Below, piece after piece: positions 39,164 through 47,504 of a stretch of 64,000 bases of DNA. Under the pieces are notes generated by a model that was given only the letters and a program-made list of their open reading frames with translations, was not told where the DNA came from and made no database searches. How positions within the stretch are numbered: the first letter of the stretch is position 1; every line of letters begins with the position of its first letter. Position numbers and translations under genes: made by a program. The stretch is from assembly GCF_022808595.1 (NCBI RefSeq), contig NZ_JAKUCN010000007.1:124001-188000 (forward strand). The letters run 5' to 3'. This stretch comes from Microvirga solisilvae. GTDB lineage: Bacteria > Pseudomonadota > Alphaproteobacteria > Rhizobiales > Beijerinckiaceae.

Positions 39164-40101
39164 TAGCCCCGCGCCCGATCCACCATGTTCTCGAACGACT
39201 CTCCCGCCTCGTGGCGGAGGATCTGCTGCGCGATGTAGCGCGCCGTCGCCTCCGGCTCGCTCACGGCTGCATTGTGCGGCGTGATGGTGACGCGCGGATG
39301 CGCCCAGAGCGGAGAGGATTCCGGCAGCGGCTCCTTCTCGAACACGTCGAGAGTTGCGGCCTTCAGCGTTCCATCGTCGAGGCAGGTGAGAATATCGCTC
39401 TCCACCTGCAAGCCTCCGCGACCCGCATTGATCAGCACCGGGCCGCCCAGCCTGCCGTCCTGCGCGAGCTTCTTGAACAAACTGCGGTTGAGAATGCCGC
39501 GCGTATCGGGCGTGAGCGGGATAAGTGCGATGAGAATGTCCGTGCGGGCAAGAAACTCATCAAGCCCGTTGTCGCCGGAATAAACCTTGAAGCCTTCCAC
39601 GCTCTTCGACGTGCGGCTCCAGCCTGCTACATCGAAGCCCATCATCTTGAGTTTTGCGGCAGCATCCTGCCCCAGTACGCCGAAGCCCATGATGCCGACG
39701 CGCACGTCAGAGGCGATCGGCGGCGAGCGATCCGGCTCCCAACGCTTGGCGCGTTGCGCTTCCGAGAAGCGCGCATGATCGCGCAGATACATGAGTGAAT
39801 GCATCACCATGTATTCGCTCATGCGGTGGGTGAGATCGTCCTGCGCCACGCGCACGATGGGCGCAGCGGGAAGATCGGGATAGCCCATCAGATGATCGAC
39901 ACCTGCGCCGAGCGAGAAGATCGCCTGCAGGTTCGGCAGGTTGTCGAGGCTCCCCGGCTTCGGGCCCCAGGTCGCCACGTAGCGGATTTTGCTTCTGTCG
40001 AATTCCTCGCCGAGCACCACGATCTCGCGGCCCGGCAGATGACGCGTGAAGCGTTCCACCCAGGGCTGCGTTTCCCAGGTAACGGCGACGAGAAGACTCA
40101 C
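39160..40101 (-). CDS. GhrA-like glyoxylate/hydroxypyruvate reductase (D-2-hydroxyacid dehydrogenase)
   Basis: 313-residue NAD(P)H-dependent reductase. The Rossmann motif is VGIMGFGVLGQDAAAKLKMMG near 134-154, followed by WSRTSKS, where Arg after Ser suggests NADPH preference. Catalytic residues appear as the Arg of LINAGRGGLQVESD, the Glu of DVFEKEPLP, and the His of TITPHNAAVSEP. Its start overlaps the deoA stop by 4 bp, so it is the last gene of the nucleoside operon, an unusual place for a 2-hydroxyacid dehydrogenase. The real substrate may be a product of that pathway. Confidence 0.88.
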   Translation of the reverse strand: MSLLVAVTWETQPWVERFTRHLPGREIVVLGEEFDRSKIRYVATWGPKPGSLDNLPNLQAIFSLGAGVDHLMGYPDLPAAPIVRVAQDDLTHRMSEYMVMHSLMYLRDHARFSEAQRAKRWEPDRSPPIASDVRVGIMGFGVLGQDAAAKLKMMGFDVAGWSRTSKSVEGFKVYSGDNGLDEFLARTDILIALIPLTPDTRGILNRSLFKKLAQDGRLGGPVLINAGRGGLQVESDILTCLDDGTLKAATLDVFEKEPLPESSPLWAHPRVTITPHNAAVSEPEATARYIAQQILRHEAGESFENMVDRARGY

Positions 40102-41420
40102 GATTTCGCTCCGATGCGTTCGAGGATCATCGCACCGGACGTCGCCTTGGCGTCGCCGAGCGCATAAGCCGCGCGCACCATACGCTCGGCTGCCTGCGCA
40201 GCCTCTTCGCTGCGTGCGTGGACGATGGCGAGCGGGCGGTTGGCATCGACCGTCTCGCCGATCTCGGCAAGCTGCGTGAGACCGACCGCGTGATCGATGG
40301 GATCCTGCGGACGCGTGCGGCCGCCGCCAAGCGCCACGACAGCAACGCCCACATCGCGCGTGGCGACGCTCTGCACGATGCCGGAGCGCTCCGCATGGAT
40401 CGCACGAACCACCGGGGCCGCCTGCAGATGCTTGCCGTGGTTCTCCAGGAAGTCGGAAGGCCCGCCGAGTGCGCTCACCATGCGCTGGAAGACTTCCGCT
40501 GCCTTGCCCGAAGAAATCGCGTTCTCGATTTTTTCGCGCGCGTCCTTGATGTCGGCGGCGATCCTGCCGAGCACAAGCATCTCGGCAGACAGTTCCACCG
40601 TCACCTCGTGGAAGCGCTTCTCGCGCTTGCGGCCTGTCAGGTAATCCACCGCATAGGCCATCTCGACGGCGTTGCCCGCAGCGGAGGCGAGCGACTGGTT
40701 CATGTCGGTGAGCAATGCGCTCGTCGGCAGGCCCGCGCCATTGGCGACGAGCACAAGGCTCTCAGCGAGAGCGCGCGCATCCTTCGCGTTGTCCATGAAT
40801 GCGCCGGAGCCGAACTTCACGTCCATCACGAGGCCATGGAGGCCTGCGGACAGTTTCTTCGAGAGAATGGAGGCTGTGATGAGATCGATGGATTCCACCG
40901 TCGCCGTCACGTCACGGATGGCGTAAAGGCGCTTGTCGGCAGGAGCGAGATCCGCCGTCTGGCCGATAATGGCGCAGCCGACGTCGCGCGTCACACAGCG
41001 GAAGGTATCGATATCGGGCTGCGTGACATAGCCCGGAATGGAATCGAACTTGTCGAGCGTGCCGCCCGTATGGCCGAGGCCGCGACCGGAAATCATCGGC
41101 ACGTAGCCACCGCAGGCTGCGACTGCCGGGCCGAGCGCGAGGCTCACCGTATCGCCCACGCCGCCGGTGGAGTGCTTGTCGAGCACGGGGCCCGGCAGAT
41201 CCCATTTCAGCACTTCGCCCGAGTTCATCATGGCCTGCGTCAGCGCCACGCGCTCCGGCACGGAGAGACCGCGAAAGAAGATCGCCATGGCGAATGATGC
41301 CGCCTGACCTTCGGAGACATGGCCCGAGGTGAGGCCTTGGATGAAGTGGTGGATCTCTTCAGCGTTGAGCGTTGCGCCGTCGCGCTTGCGGCGGATGATT
41401 TCCTGAGGAAGAAGCGTCAT
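40098..41420 (-). CDS. deoA: Thymidine phosphorylase (pyrimidine nucleoside phosphorylase)
   Basis: Phosphorolyses thymidine, deoxyuridine and possibly uridine to base plus (deoxy)ribose-1-phosphate. 440 residues. The signature block is KHSTGGVGDTVSLALGPAVAACGGYVPMISGRGLGHTGGTLDKFDSIPGY near 81-130; phosphate and base residues there are intact. A C-terminal alpha/beta domain starts near 345. No separate uridine phosphorylase is seen in this window, so DeoA may supply uracil to the URC genes. 3 bp after deoC. Confidence 0.96.
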   Translation of the reverse strand: MTLLPQEIIRRKRDGATLNAEEIHHFIQGLTSGHVSEGQAASFAMAIFFRGLSVPERVALTQAMMNSGEVLKWDLPGPVLDKHSTGGVGDTVSLALGPAVAACGGYVPMISGRGLGHTGGTLDKFDSIPGYVTQPDIDTFRCVTRDVGCAIIGQTADLAPADKRLYAIRDVTATVESIDLITASILSKKLSAGLHGLVMDVKFGSGAFMDNAKDARALAESLVLVANGAGLPTSALLTDMNQSLASAAGNAVEMAYAVDYLTGRKREKRFHEVTVELSAEMLVLGRIAADIKDAREKIENAISSGKAAEVFQRMVSALGGPSDFLENHGKHLQAAPVVRAIHAERSGIVQSVATRDVGVAVVALGGGRTRPQDPIDHAVGLTQLAEIGETVDANRPLAIVHARSEEAAQAAERMVRAAYALGDAKATSGAMILERIGAKS

Positions 41421-41423
41421 TGT

Positions 41424-42185
41424 TCAATATGCTCCGGTGGCCGCTTGGCCTTCCCGTCCTTCGATGGCGGCGATCAGCGTGTCGTAGACGCTGCTCGCGC
41501 CGATGCGAAAGGTCTGTGGCGTGGCCCAGCCTGCACCCATGATGCGGTCTGCGAGTTCAAGATAGAGTTTTGCATCAGCCACCGTGCGGATGCCGCCCGA
41601 AGGCTTGAGACCCAGATTGCGTCCGGAGGCCTTGATGGCGTTGAGCATGATCTCGGCTGCTTCCGGCGTGGCGGAAACAGGAGACTTGCCGGTCGATGTC
41701 TTGATGAAGTCAGCGCCTGCTTCGATCGACAGGCGGCTTGCCGCCGCGATCAGTTGCGCGTCCTTCAGTTCGCCGGTCTCGAGAATGACTTTCAGAAGCC
41801 GGCCATGATCGACGAGGTCGCGCACGGCTTCCACCATCTCGATTGCGATAGTCAGGTCGCCACGACGAACGGCGCTATAGGGCAGCACGAGATCGATCTC
41901 GTTCGCACCGTCGGAAAGCGCTTCCTTCGTGTCGTCGACCACGCGATCCACATCTTCACCGCCAGCGGGGAAGTTCACCACCGTTGCGATGCGAACAGGC
42001 GAGCCCTTCAGGTTTTCCTGCGCGCGCTTCACGAATTGCGGCCACACGCAGACAGCAGCCACGGGACCGCGCGGATCGAGCGCTTTCTTGCACAGCGCAT
42101 CGATGGCCTGATCGGTGCAGTTGTCGTTGAGGTCGGTGAGATCGAGGCAGCGCAGCGCCCGCTGGGCGATTGATGCGTCAGACAT
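41424..42185 (-). CDS. deoC: Deoxyribose-phosphate aldolase
   Basis: Cleaves 2-deoxyribose-5-phosphate to acetaldehyde and glyceraldehyde-3-phosphate. 253-residue class I aldolase TIM barrel. The Schiff-base lysine is Lys162 in ADFIKTSTGKSP, and the second catalytic lysine is in LGLKPSGGIRTV. The proton-relay Asp is in NEIDLVLPYS. It completes deoxyribose catabolism with DeoA/PunA and DeoB. Lies between punA (4 bp) and deoA (3 bp). Confidence 0.96.
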   Translation of the reverse strand: MSDASIAQRALRCLDLTDLNDNCTDQAIDALCKKALDPRGPVAAVCVWPQFVKRAQENLKGSPVRIATVVNFPAGGEDVDRVVDDTKEALSDGANEIDLVLPYSAVRRGDLTIAIEMVEAVRDLVDHGRLLKVILETGELKDAQLIAAASRLSIEAGADFIKTSTGKSPVSATPEAAEIMLNAIKASGRNLGLKPSGGIRTVADAKLYLELADRIMGAGWATPQTFRIGASSVYDTLIAAIEGREGQAATGAY

Positions 42186-42189
42186 GGTA

Positions 42190-42996
42190 TCAAAGCTCCG
42201 CGACGAAGGAACGGATAAGACGCTTGAACTTCTCGGAGGCTTCCGCCGCCGTGTCCTTGGTTTCCTGGTGCGAGGGCGAAGCGCCTTCGATGCCCGCAGC
42301 GAGGTTGGTCACCACCGAGATTGCAGCAACCCGCAGCCCGTAATAGCGCGCGAGGATCACCTCCGGCACGGTGGACATGCCCACGAGATCACCGCCGAGC
42401 ACCTGCACCATCTTGATTTCGGCGGGCGTTTCGAAGCTCGGGCCCGAGAGCCAGGCATAGACGCCTTCAGGCAGATCGATGCCACTCTTCTTTGCCGCGC
42501 GCTGCAATACCTCGCGCAAGGCGGGATCGTAGGCATCGGTGAGAGAGACGAACCGGCCTTCAGTGTGATCGCGCAACAGCGGGTTCGCGCCGGAAAGATT
42601 GAGGTGATCGTTGATCGCCACAAGGCTGCCGGGGCGGATCGAGGCGCGCACGGAACCTGCCGCATTGGTGGCCACCAGCACCGGAATGCCGAGCTCCTTC
42701 ACAAAGGCGACGGGCAGGCGCATCGCGCCCGCATCGCCTGTCTCATAATAATGCGCGCGGCCCTGGAACAGCAGTACGCGCTTTCCTTCAAGGGTGCCCG
42801 CAACGAGCTTGCCCGCATGGCCGGAGACGCCGCTCTTCGGGAAATGCGGGATGTCGGCGTAAGCGAGGCTCACCGCATCGCTCAGCTCATCGACTAGAGT
42901 GCCGAGGCCGGTACCGAGCACGAAGGCGGCATCGAAGCGGCCATCGAAGCCGCGAGCGCGCACGAATTCGGCGGCCTGTTGAACGTTCTGTTGCAT
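42190..42996 (-). CDS. punA: Purine nucleoside phosphorylase, class II (trimeric type)
   Basis: 268 residues. Phosphorolyses inosine, guanosine and deoxy forms. The N-terminal phosphate-binding block LGTGLGTLVDEL is followed by IPHFPKSGVSGHAGKLVAG near 51-69, and then FQGRAHYYETGD near 77-88 with the phosphate-contact Arg/His. Later come VLVATNAAGSVRASIRPGSLVAINDHLNL and the YAWLSGPSFETPAEIKM block near 176-192 (Glu of the base site). These match the PNPase class II (PunA/XapA) fold, not the hexameric DeoD. Between cdd and deoC. Confidence 0.95.
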   Translation of the reverse strand: MQQNVQQAAEFVRARGFDGRFDAAFVLGTGLGTLVDELSDAVSLAYADIPHFPKSGVSGHAGKLVAGTLEGKRVLLFQGRAHYYETGDAGAMRLPVAFVKELGIPVLVATNAAGSVRASIRPGSLVAINDHLNLSGANPLLRDHTEGRFVSLTDAYDPALREVLQRAAKKSGIDLPEGVYAWLSGPSFETPAEIKMVQVLGGDLVGMSTVPEVILARYYGLRVAAISVVTNLAAGIEGASPSHQETKDTAAEASEKFKRLIRSFVAEL

Positions 42997-43005
42997 GTTC
43001 GTCTC

Positions 43006-43410
43006 TTATCTGTCCGTCAGGTTGTCCGGCCCAAACGAGAAGGGCAGCAACTCTTCTAGGGTAAAGCTCTTGCGGATGCCTTCAGGGCCCGCGACGTGAA
43101 TTTTGGTATCGGGCGAGGCGAATTCGCGGATGCGCTGACGGCAACCGCCGCAGGGCGTGCAGAGCAGATCGCCCTCGCCCATCACCACGATTTCTGTGAT
43201 GCGATTTGCGCCGCCTGCGATCATGGCGGAGATCGCTCCCCCTTCCGCGCAGGCGCCAACGGGATAAGCCGCGTTCTCCACATTGCATCCGGTGAAGATG
43301 CGCCCATCGGGCGCCGCGATGGCGGCACCGACCTTGAAGCGCGAATAAGGCGCATAGGCCTTGGCCTGAATCGTCTTGGCCGCTTCGAACAACGTATCGA
43401 GAGAAGCCAT
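43006..43410 (-). CDS. cdd: Cytidine deaminase
   Basis: Converts cytidine and deoxycytidine to uridine and deoxyuridine. 134 residues, the small tetrameric type. The substrate loop is FTGCNVENAAYPVGACAEGGAI near 39-60, containing the first zinc cysteine and the catalytic Glu of CAE; the other two zinc cysteines are in TPCGGCRQRIREF near 85-97. Ends 9 bp before punA and starts 1 bp from the permease stop. It funnels cytidine into the uridine/uracil stream. Confidence 0.95.
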   Translation of the reverse strand: MASLDTLFEAAKTIQAKAYAPYSRFKVGAAIAAPDGRIFTGCNVENAAYPVGACAEGGAISAMIAGGANRITEIVVMGEGDLLCTPCGGCRQRIREFASPDTKIHVAGPEGIRKSFTLEELLPFSFGPDNLTDR

Positions 43411-43411
43411 C

Positions 43412-44323
43412 TCAACGCTCCTTCACATAGGGCACGCCGGCCGCGCGTGGCGGAATGGCCTTGCCGATGACGCCGGCGAGCAGGATCACCGTCATGAGAT
43501 AGGGCAGCGCCTGAATGGCCTGCACCGGAACCTCGCCGATGCCGGGGAACGAGAAGCCCTGCAGCTGGTTGGCGATGGCATCGAGAAGGCCGAAGAGGAA
43601 GCAGGCGCCGAGCGCGGGCCATGCGCGCCACTTGGCGAAGATGAGTGCTGCGAGCGCGATGAAGCCGCGCCCCGTCGTCATATTGGGCAGGAAGCCCGCG
43701 GCCTGTGCGACGGAGAGATAAACGCCGCCAAGGCCGCAAAGAACGCCGCCGATGATGACGGCGGAATAGCGCAGGCCCGTCACCGAGATGCCCGCTGTAT
43801 CGACAGCTGCCGGGTTCTCGCCGACGGCGCGCAGGCGAAGGCCGAAGCGCGTGCGGCCGAGAATGAACCAAGTCAGCGGCACGGCCAGGAGCACCACGAA
43901 GACAAGCGCCGAATGACCGAACAGGAAATCGTCGAAACGCTGATCGCCTTCCAGCGGCGGCGTGCGTCCGCCCTGCCCGTACCAGGCATTGCCGACGATG
44001 GCGGTAAGGCCCGCCGCCAGCATGTTGATGGCAACACCCGACACGATCTGGTTGCCGCGCTGGCTGATGGAGGCGAAGCCGTGAATGAGCGCGAACGCCA
44101 CGGAAGCGAAAATGCCGAAGCCAAGCCCGATCCATGCGGAGCCGAACACATAAGCGCCGGCAGCTCCGGCAAACGCCGCCACCAGCATCTTGCCTTCGAG
44201 ACCGATATCGACAACGCCTGAGCGCTCGGACCAGAGGCCCGCAAGACACGCGGCCAGCAGCGGAATGGAGAGACGCAGCGCCGAGTCGAAAACCGTGACG
44301 AGAATACCGAGATCCATGCTCAT
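43412..44323 (-). CDS. Nucleoside ABC transporter permease (NupQ/YufQ-like)
   Basis: 303-residue permease of the BPD_transp_2 family (as in RbsC/LivM and BmpA-type nucleoside importers), with about eight to nine hydrophobic helices. Characteristic blocks are VVDIGLEGKMLVAAFAGA near 36-53 and GLRLRAVGENPAAVDTAGIS near 176-195, the latter being the conserved cytoplasmic loop that docks with the ATPase. Overlaps the upstream permease by 4 bp and lies 1 bp from cdd. Genes encoding one BMP binding protein, one double ATPase and two such permeases form the nucleoside importer. Confidence 0.93.
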   Translation of the reverse strand: MSMDLGILVTVFDSALRLSIPLLAACLAGLWSERSGVVDIGLEGKMLVAAFAGAAGAYVFGSAWIGLGFGIFASVAFALIHGFASISQRGNQIVSGVAINMLAAGLTAIVGNAWYGQGGRTPPLEGDQRFDDFLFGHSALVFVVLLAVPLTWFILGRTRFGLRLRAVGENPAAVDTAGISVTGLRYSAVIIGGVLCGLGGVYLSVAQAAGFLPNMTTGRGFIALAALIFAKWRAWPALGACFLFGLLDAIANQLQGFSFPGIGEVPVQAIQALPYLMTVILLAGVIGKAIPPRAAGVPYVKER

Positions 44324-45423
44324 GCTCCCGCCAGCTTAGGACGCGACAACAGATGCGCCACGAGACGGCGGAAGAGGCCGTCGAGAGCGCCAGCAAACAG
44401 AATGATGATGCCGCCGATCACCACCACCATGTCGCGGGTGATGGCGGGTTGTTCAAAGGCAAGCTCCGCGCCGCCCTGATAGAGAATGCCGAACAGGAGC
44501 GAGGCGAGGATGATGCCGACGGGATGCGCGCGCCCCATGAGCGCGACCGCGATGCCGACGAAGCCGTAACCCGCCGTGAACTCCAAAAGCAGGCGGTGCT
44601 GGTAGCCCATCAGCTCGTTCACCGCGAGGCCGCCCGCGAGCGCGCCGGACAGCACCATGGCGATGATAATGATGCGCGCAGGCGAGATGCCCGCATAGAC
44701 CGCAGCAGTCGGGTTGGAGCCGACGACGCGGATCGCATAGCCGAGACGCGAGCGGTAGATGAGGAGCCAGATCAGATAGGACGAGATCAGCGCCAGCACG
44801 AAGGTGAGGTTGAGCTGCGACGACGGGATCGTGATGCCGAACCAGGCGAACACATCGTGCATGAAGGGGATTTGCGCAGCCTCGGGGAAGGCACGCGTTT
44901 CCGGATTCATGGATTGCGGCTCGCGCAGCACGTTCACCAGCAGGTAGACGATGAGAACGCTCGCAAGCCAGTTGAACATGATCGTGGTGATCACGATATG
45001 GCTGCCGCGCTTGGCCTGCAGGTAGCCAGGGATCGCGGCCCATGCGGCGCCGAAGGCGGCGGCTGCGAGAATGCCGACGGGAATGAGCAGAAAGCCCGGC
45101 AGGAAGGTGAGATTGTTGAGCGCGAGCGCGGTGCCGAGGCCAGCGAGCGTCGCCTGACCTTCACCACCGATGTTGAACAGGCCCGCGTGATAGGCCACCG
45201 CCACGGCCAATCCGACGAAGATGAAGTCGGTGGCGTAGAACAGGGTGAAGCCTAAGCCCTCGCCCGTTCCGAGGCTGCCCTGCAGCAGATAGCGCGTGGC
45301 TGTCAGCGGGTTCTCGCCGATGCTGAGCACCACGAGGCCTGCGATCAGGAACGCCGCCACGACGGAGATTGCGGGCACGAGAATCGTGTCGGCCCATTTG
45401 GGCATTTCGATAGGAGCACTCAC
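44320..45423 (-). CDS. Nucleoside ABC transporter permease (NupP/YufP-like)
   Basis: 367 residues, start GTG at 45423. About ten membrane helices; BPD_transp_2 blocks are HAGLFNIGGEGQATLAGLG near 80-98 and LGYAIRVVGSNPTAAVYAGIS near 226-246. It is the longer of the two permeases, as usual for NupP. The start overlaps the stop of the VOC gene by 4 bp (GTGA) and its stop overlaps the next permease start by 4 bp, indicating strict translational coupling across the operon. Confidence 0.93.
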   Translation of the reverse strand: MSAPIEMPKWADTILVPAISVVAAFLIAGLVVLSIGENPLTATRYLLQGSLGTGEGLGFTLFYATDFIFVGLAVAVAYHAGLFNIGGEGQATLAGLGTALALNNLTFLPGFLLIPVGILAAAAFGAAWAAIPGYLQAKRGSHIVITTIMFNWLASVLIVYLLVNVLREPQSMNPETRAFPEAAQIPFMHDVFAWFGITIPSSQLNLTFVLALISSYLIWLLIYRSRLGYAIRVVGSNPTAAVYAGISPARIIIIAMVLSGALAGGLAVNELMGYQHRLLLEFTAGYGFVGIAVALMGRAHPVGIILASLLFGILYQGGAELAFEQPAITRDMVVVIGGIIILFAGALDGLFRRLVAHLLSRPKLAGA

Positions 45424-45854
45424 GTCGAACTATCCGGCAGGAACAGGTGACCCTGTTCGTCGAGTGGGAAGAAGGGATTCCAGGCCACCTCCCAGAGGTG
45501 CCCGTCGGGATCGGCGAAATAGCCTGAATAGCCGCCCCAGAACACGTCCTGCAGCGGCTTCACGGCGCGCGCGCCGGCTGCGATCGCGAGGGCATAAACC
45601 TCGTCGGCTTCCTGCTTGGAGCGCGCGTTGTAAGCGAGCGTGATGGCGGCAAAGCCGGTGGGCTTGTCTTCCACATGCGCGTCTTCGGCGAGAGCGGAAC
45701 GCCCGAACAAACCCAGCGCCAATCCGTTCGCTTGGAAGAATACGACGCTCGGCTGGCTTGCAGACGATGCAGTCCAGCCCCAAGCTTCGTAGAAGGCGCG
45801 GGATTTTGCCAGGTCGGCGACACCCAGCGTAACGAGGGTCAAACGCGGTTGCAT
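45420..45854 (-). CDS. VOC-family (glyoxalase/bleomycin-resistance-like) protein
   Basis: 144 residues from the ATG at 45854, which shares one base with the ATPase stop codon. A longer frame to 45950 reads through the ATPase gene and is unlikely. The fold is shown by RLTLVTLGVADLAKSRAFYEAWG near 4-26 and FADPDGHLWEVAWNPFFPLDE near 115-135, the second half with the usual Glu ligand (WEV). VOC proteins are metal enzymes or drug-binding proteins; substrate unknown. It is wedged between the ATPase and permease genes of the nucleoside importer. Confidence 0.88.
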   Translation of the reverse strand: MQPRLTLVTLGVADLAKSRAFYEAWGWTASSASQPSVVFFQANGLALGLFGRSALAEDAHVEDKPTGFAAITLAYNARSKQEADEVYALAIAAGARAVKPLQDVFWGGYSGYFADPDGHLWEVAWNPFFPLDEQGHLFLPDSST

Positions 45855-47377
45855 CAGGCGGCCTCGTCCGTCACGCCGGCCATGAGCAGGCCGAGTTCCT
45901 GCTCGTTGGTCTGCGATGCCTTGCGCTCGCCGGTGATCTTGCCGCCGCACATGGTGAGGATGCGGTCGGACAGATGCATGATCTCGTCGAGCTCTACCGA
46001 TACCAGCAGGATGCCGACACCCGCATCACGCAGCGCGATGAGACGGCGATGGATGAACTCGATGGCGCCGATATCGACGCCGCGCGTGGGCTGGCCGACG
46101 AGAAGCACTTTCGGATTGCGCTCGATCTCGCGTGCCAGAACAATCTTTTGCTGGTTGCCGCCGGAGAAGTTCGATGTCTTCAGACGCGGCGCGGGCGGGC
46201 GCACATCGTATTGCTCCATCTTCTTCGCCAGATCCGCGACGAGGCGGTCGTGATCGAGGATCGGTCCCTTCCCCAGCTGCGGCTCGTCACTGAAGCCGAG
46301 GATGGCGCTCTCGAAGGCGGGGAATGCAGGCACGAGCCCCATGCGCAGGCGATCCTCCGGCACATGCAGGAGCCCAAGTTCGCGCATGTGATGCGGATTG
46401 TGCTCGTCGGCCGGAACGTCCTGCTCCTGGAACCGGATCGAGCCGAGCACCGGACGACGCATGCCGGCAATGGCTTCGAGAAGCTCGCTCTGACCGTTGC
46501 CAGCAACGCCCGCGATGCCGACGATCTCGCCCGCGCGAACGGTCAGCGATGCATTCGCGACGCGCAGCACGCCGCGCGCATCGACGACGGAAAGATTTTG
46601 CACTTCGAGAACAGGGGCACCCGGCACCTTCTCGGTTTTCTCGACGCGCAGCAGCACGCGGCGGCCGACCATCAACTCGGCGAGTTCCGGAGGCGATGTG
46701 TTCGCCGTCTCGACGGTCGCGACCATCTCGCCGCGGCGCATGACGGACACGCGATCCGTGATCGCCATGATCTCGCGCAGCTTGTGGGTGATGAGAATGA
46801 CGGTCTTGCCCTGTGCTTTCAGCGAGCGGAGCAGCTCGAACAACGCATCCGCTTCCGCCGGCGTGAGCACGGCGGTGGGCTCGTCAAGAATGAGAATATC
46901 CGCGCCGCGATAGAGGGCTTTCAGGATTTCGACGCGCTGTTGGAGGCCTACCGAAAGTTCGCCGACGGTGGCGTCCACATCGATCTCGAGACCGTAATCG
47001 CTGGCGAGCCGCGCAAGCTCCTTGCGCACCTTGGCCTCGCCCGCGCGCAGCATGGCGCCGCCTTCGGCGCCGAGCATCACGTTCTCGACCACGGTCAGCG
47101 GCTCGACCAGCATGAAATGCTGGTGAACCATGCCGATGCCGGCACAGATGGCGTCAATGGATGAGCGGATTCGGATCGGCTTTTCGTTGACGCGGACCTC
47201 GCCGGAATCAGCCTCGTAGAAACCGTAGAGGATCGACATGAGAGTCGATTTTCCCGCACCGTTCTCGCCGACGATGCCGTGGATCGTGCCGCGCTCGACG
47301 GAGAGATTCACGTCCTTGTTGGCGTGAACGGCGCCGAAGCTCTTGTTGATGGCAATGAGTTCAATGGCGGGAGACAT
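45854..47377 (-). CDS. Nucleoside ABC transporter ATP-binding protein (NupO/YufO-like)
   Basis: 507 residues with two ABC domains. NBD1: Walker A GENGAGKST near 37-45, signature LSVGLQQRVEILKAL near 139-153, Walker B ILILDEPTAVLTP. NBD2: a degenerate Walker A (VAGNGQSELLEAIAG near 287-301, lacking the lysine), signature FSGGNQQKIVLAREI, and KVLLVGQPTRGVDIGA in place of DEPT. This asymmetry is normal for sugar/nucleoside importers of the RbsA/MglA type. It energises the two downstream permeases. Confidence 0.94.
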   Translation of the reverse strand: MSPAIELIAINKSFGAVHANKDVNLSVERGTIHGIVGENGAGKSTLMSILYGFYEADSGEVRVNEKPIRIRSSIDAICAGIGMVHQHFMLVEPLTVVENVMLGAEGGAMLRAGEAKVRKELARLASDYGLEIDVDATVGELSVGLQQRVEILKALYRGADILILDEPTAVLTPAEADALFELLRSLKAQGKTVILITHKLREIMAITDRVSVMRRGEMVATVETANTSPPELAELMVGRRVLLRVEKTEKVPGAPVLEVQNLSVVDARGVLRVANASLTVRAGEIVGIAGVAGNGQSELLEAIAGMRRPVLGSIRFQEQDVPADEHNPHHMRELGLLHVPEDRLRMGLVPAFPAFESAILGFSDEPQLGKGPILDHDRLVADLAKKMEQYDVRPPAPRLKTSNFSGGNQQKIVLAREIERNPKVLLVGQPTRGVDIGAIEFIHRRLIALRDAGVGILLVSVELDEIMHLSDRILTMCGGKITGERKASQTNEQELGLLMAGVTDEAA

Positions 47378-47445
47378 CGGCCTCTAGGGGGTTGTCCGGC
47401 AAGGAAAAACTGAAGCGAACCTTATCGGAAAAAGCACAAACCTAA

Positions 47446-47488
47446 AAACGGAAAAGGCCGCAGGCCCTCTTGAGAGAAGCCTGCGGCC
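47446..47488 (-). terminator. Terminator between the BMP gene and the ATPase gene
   Basis: A perfect 10-bp stem (GGCCGCAGGC at 47456-47465 with GCCTGCGGCC at 47479-47488) has, on the minus strand, CTTTTCCGTTTTT downstream. It lies 16 bp past the binding-protein stop codon. Partial termination here would give more binding protein than ATPase and permeases, a common arrangement in ABC import operons. Confidence 0.8.
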
Positions 47489-47504
47489 GGATCGATGCGT
47501 CAGA

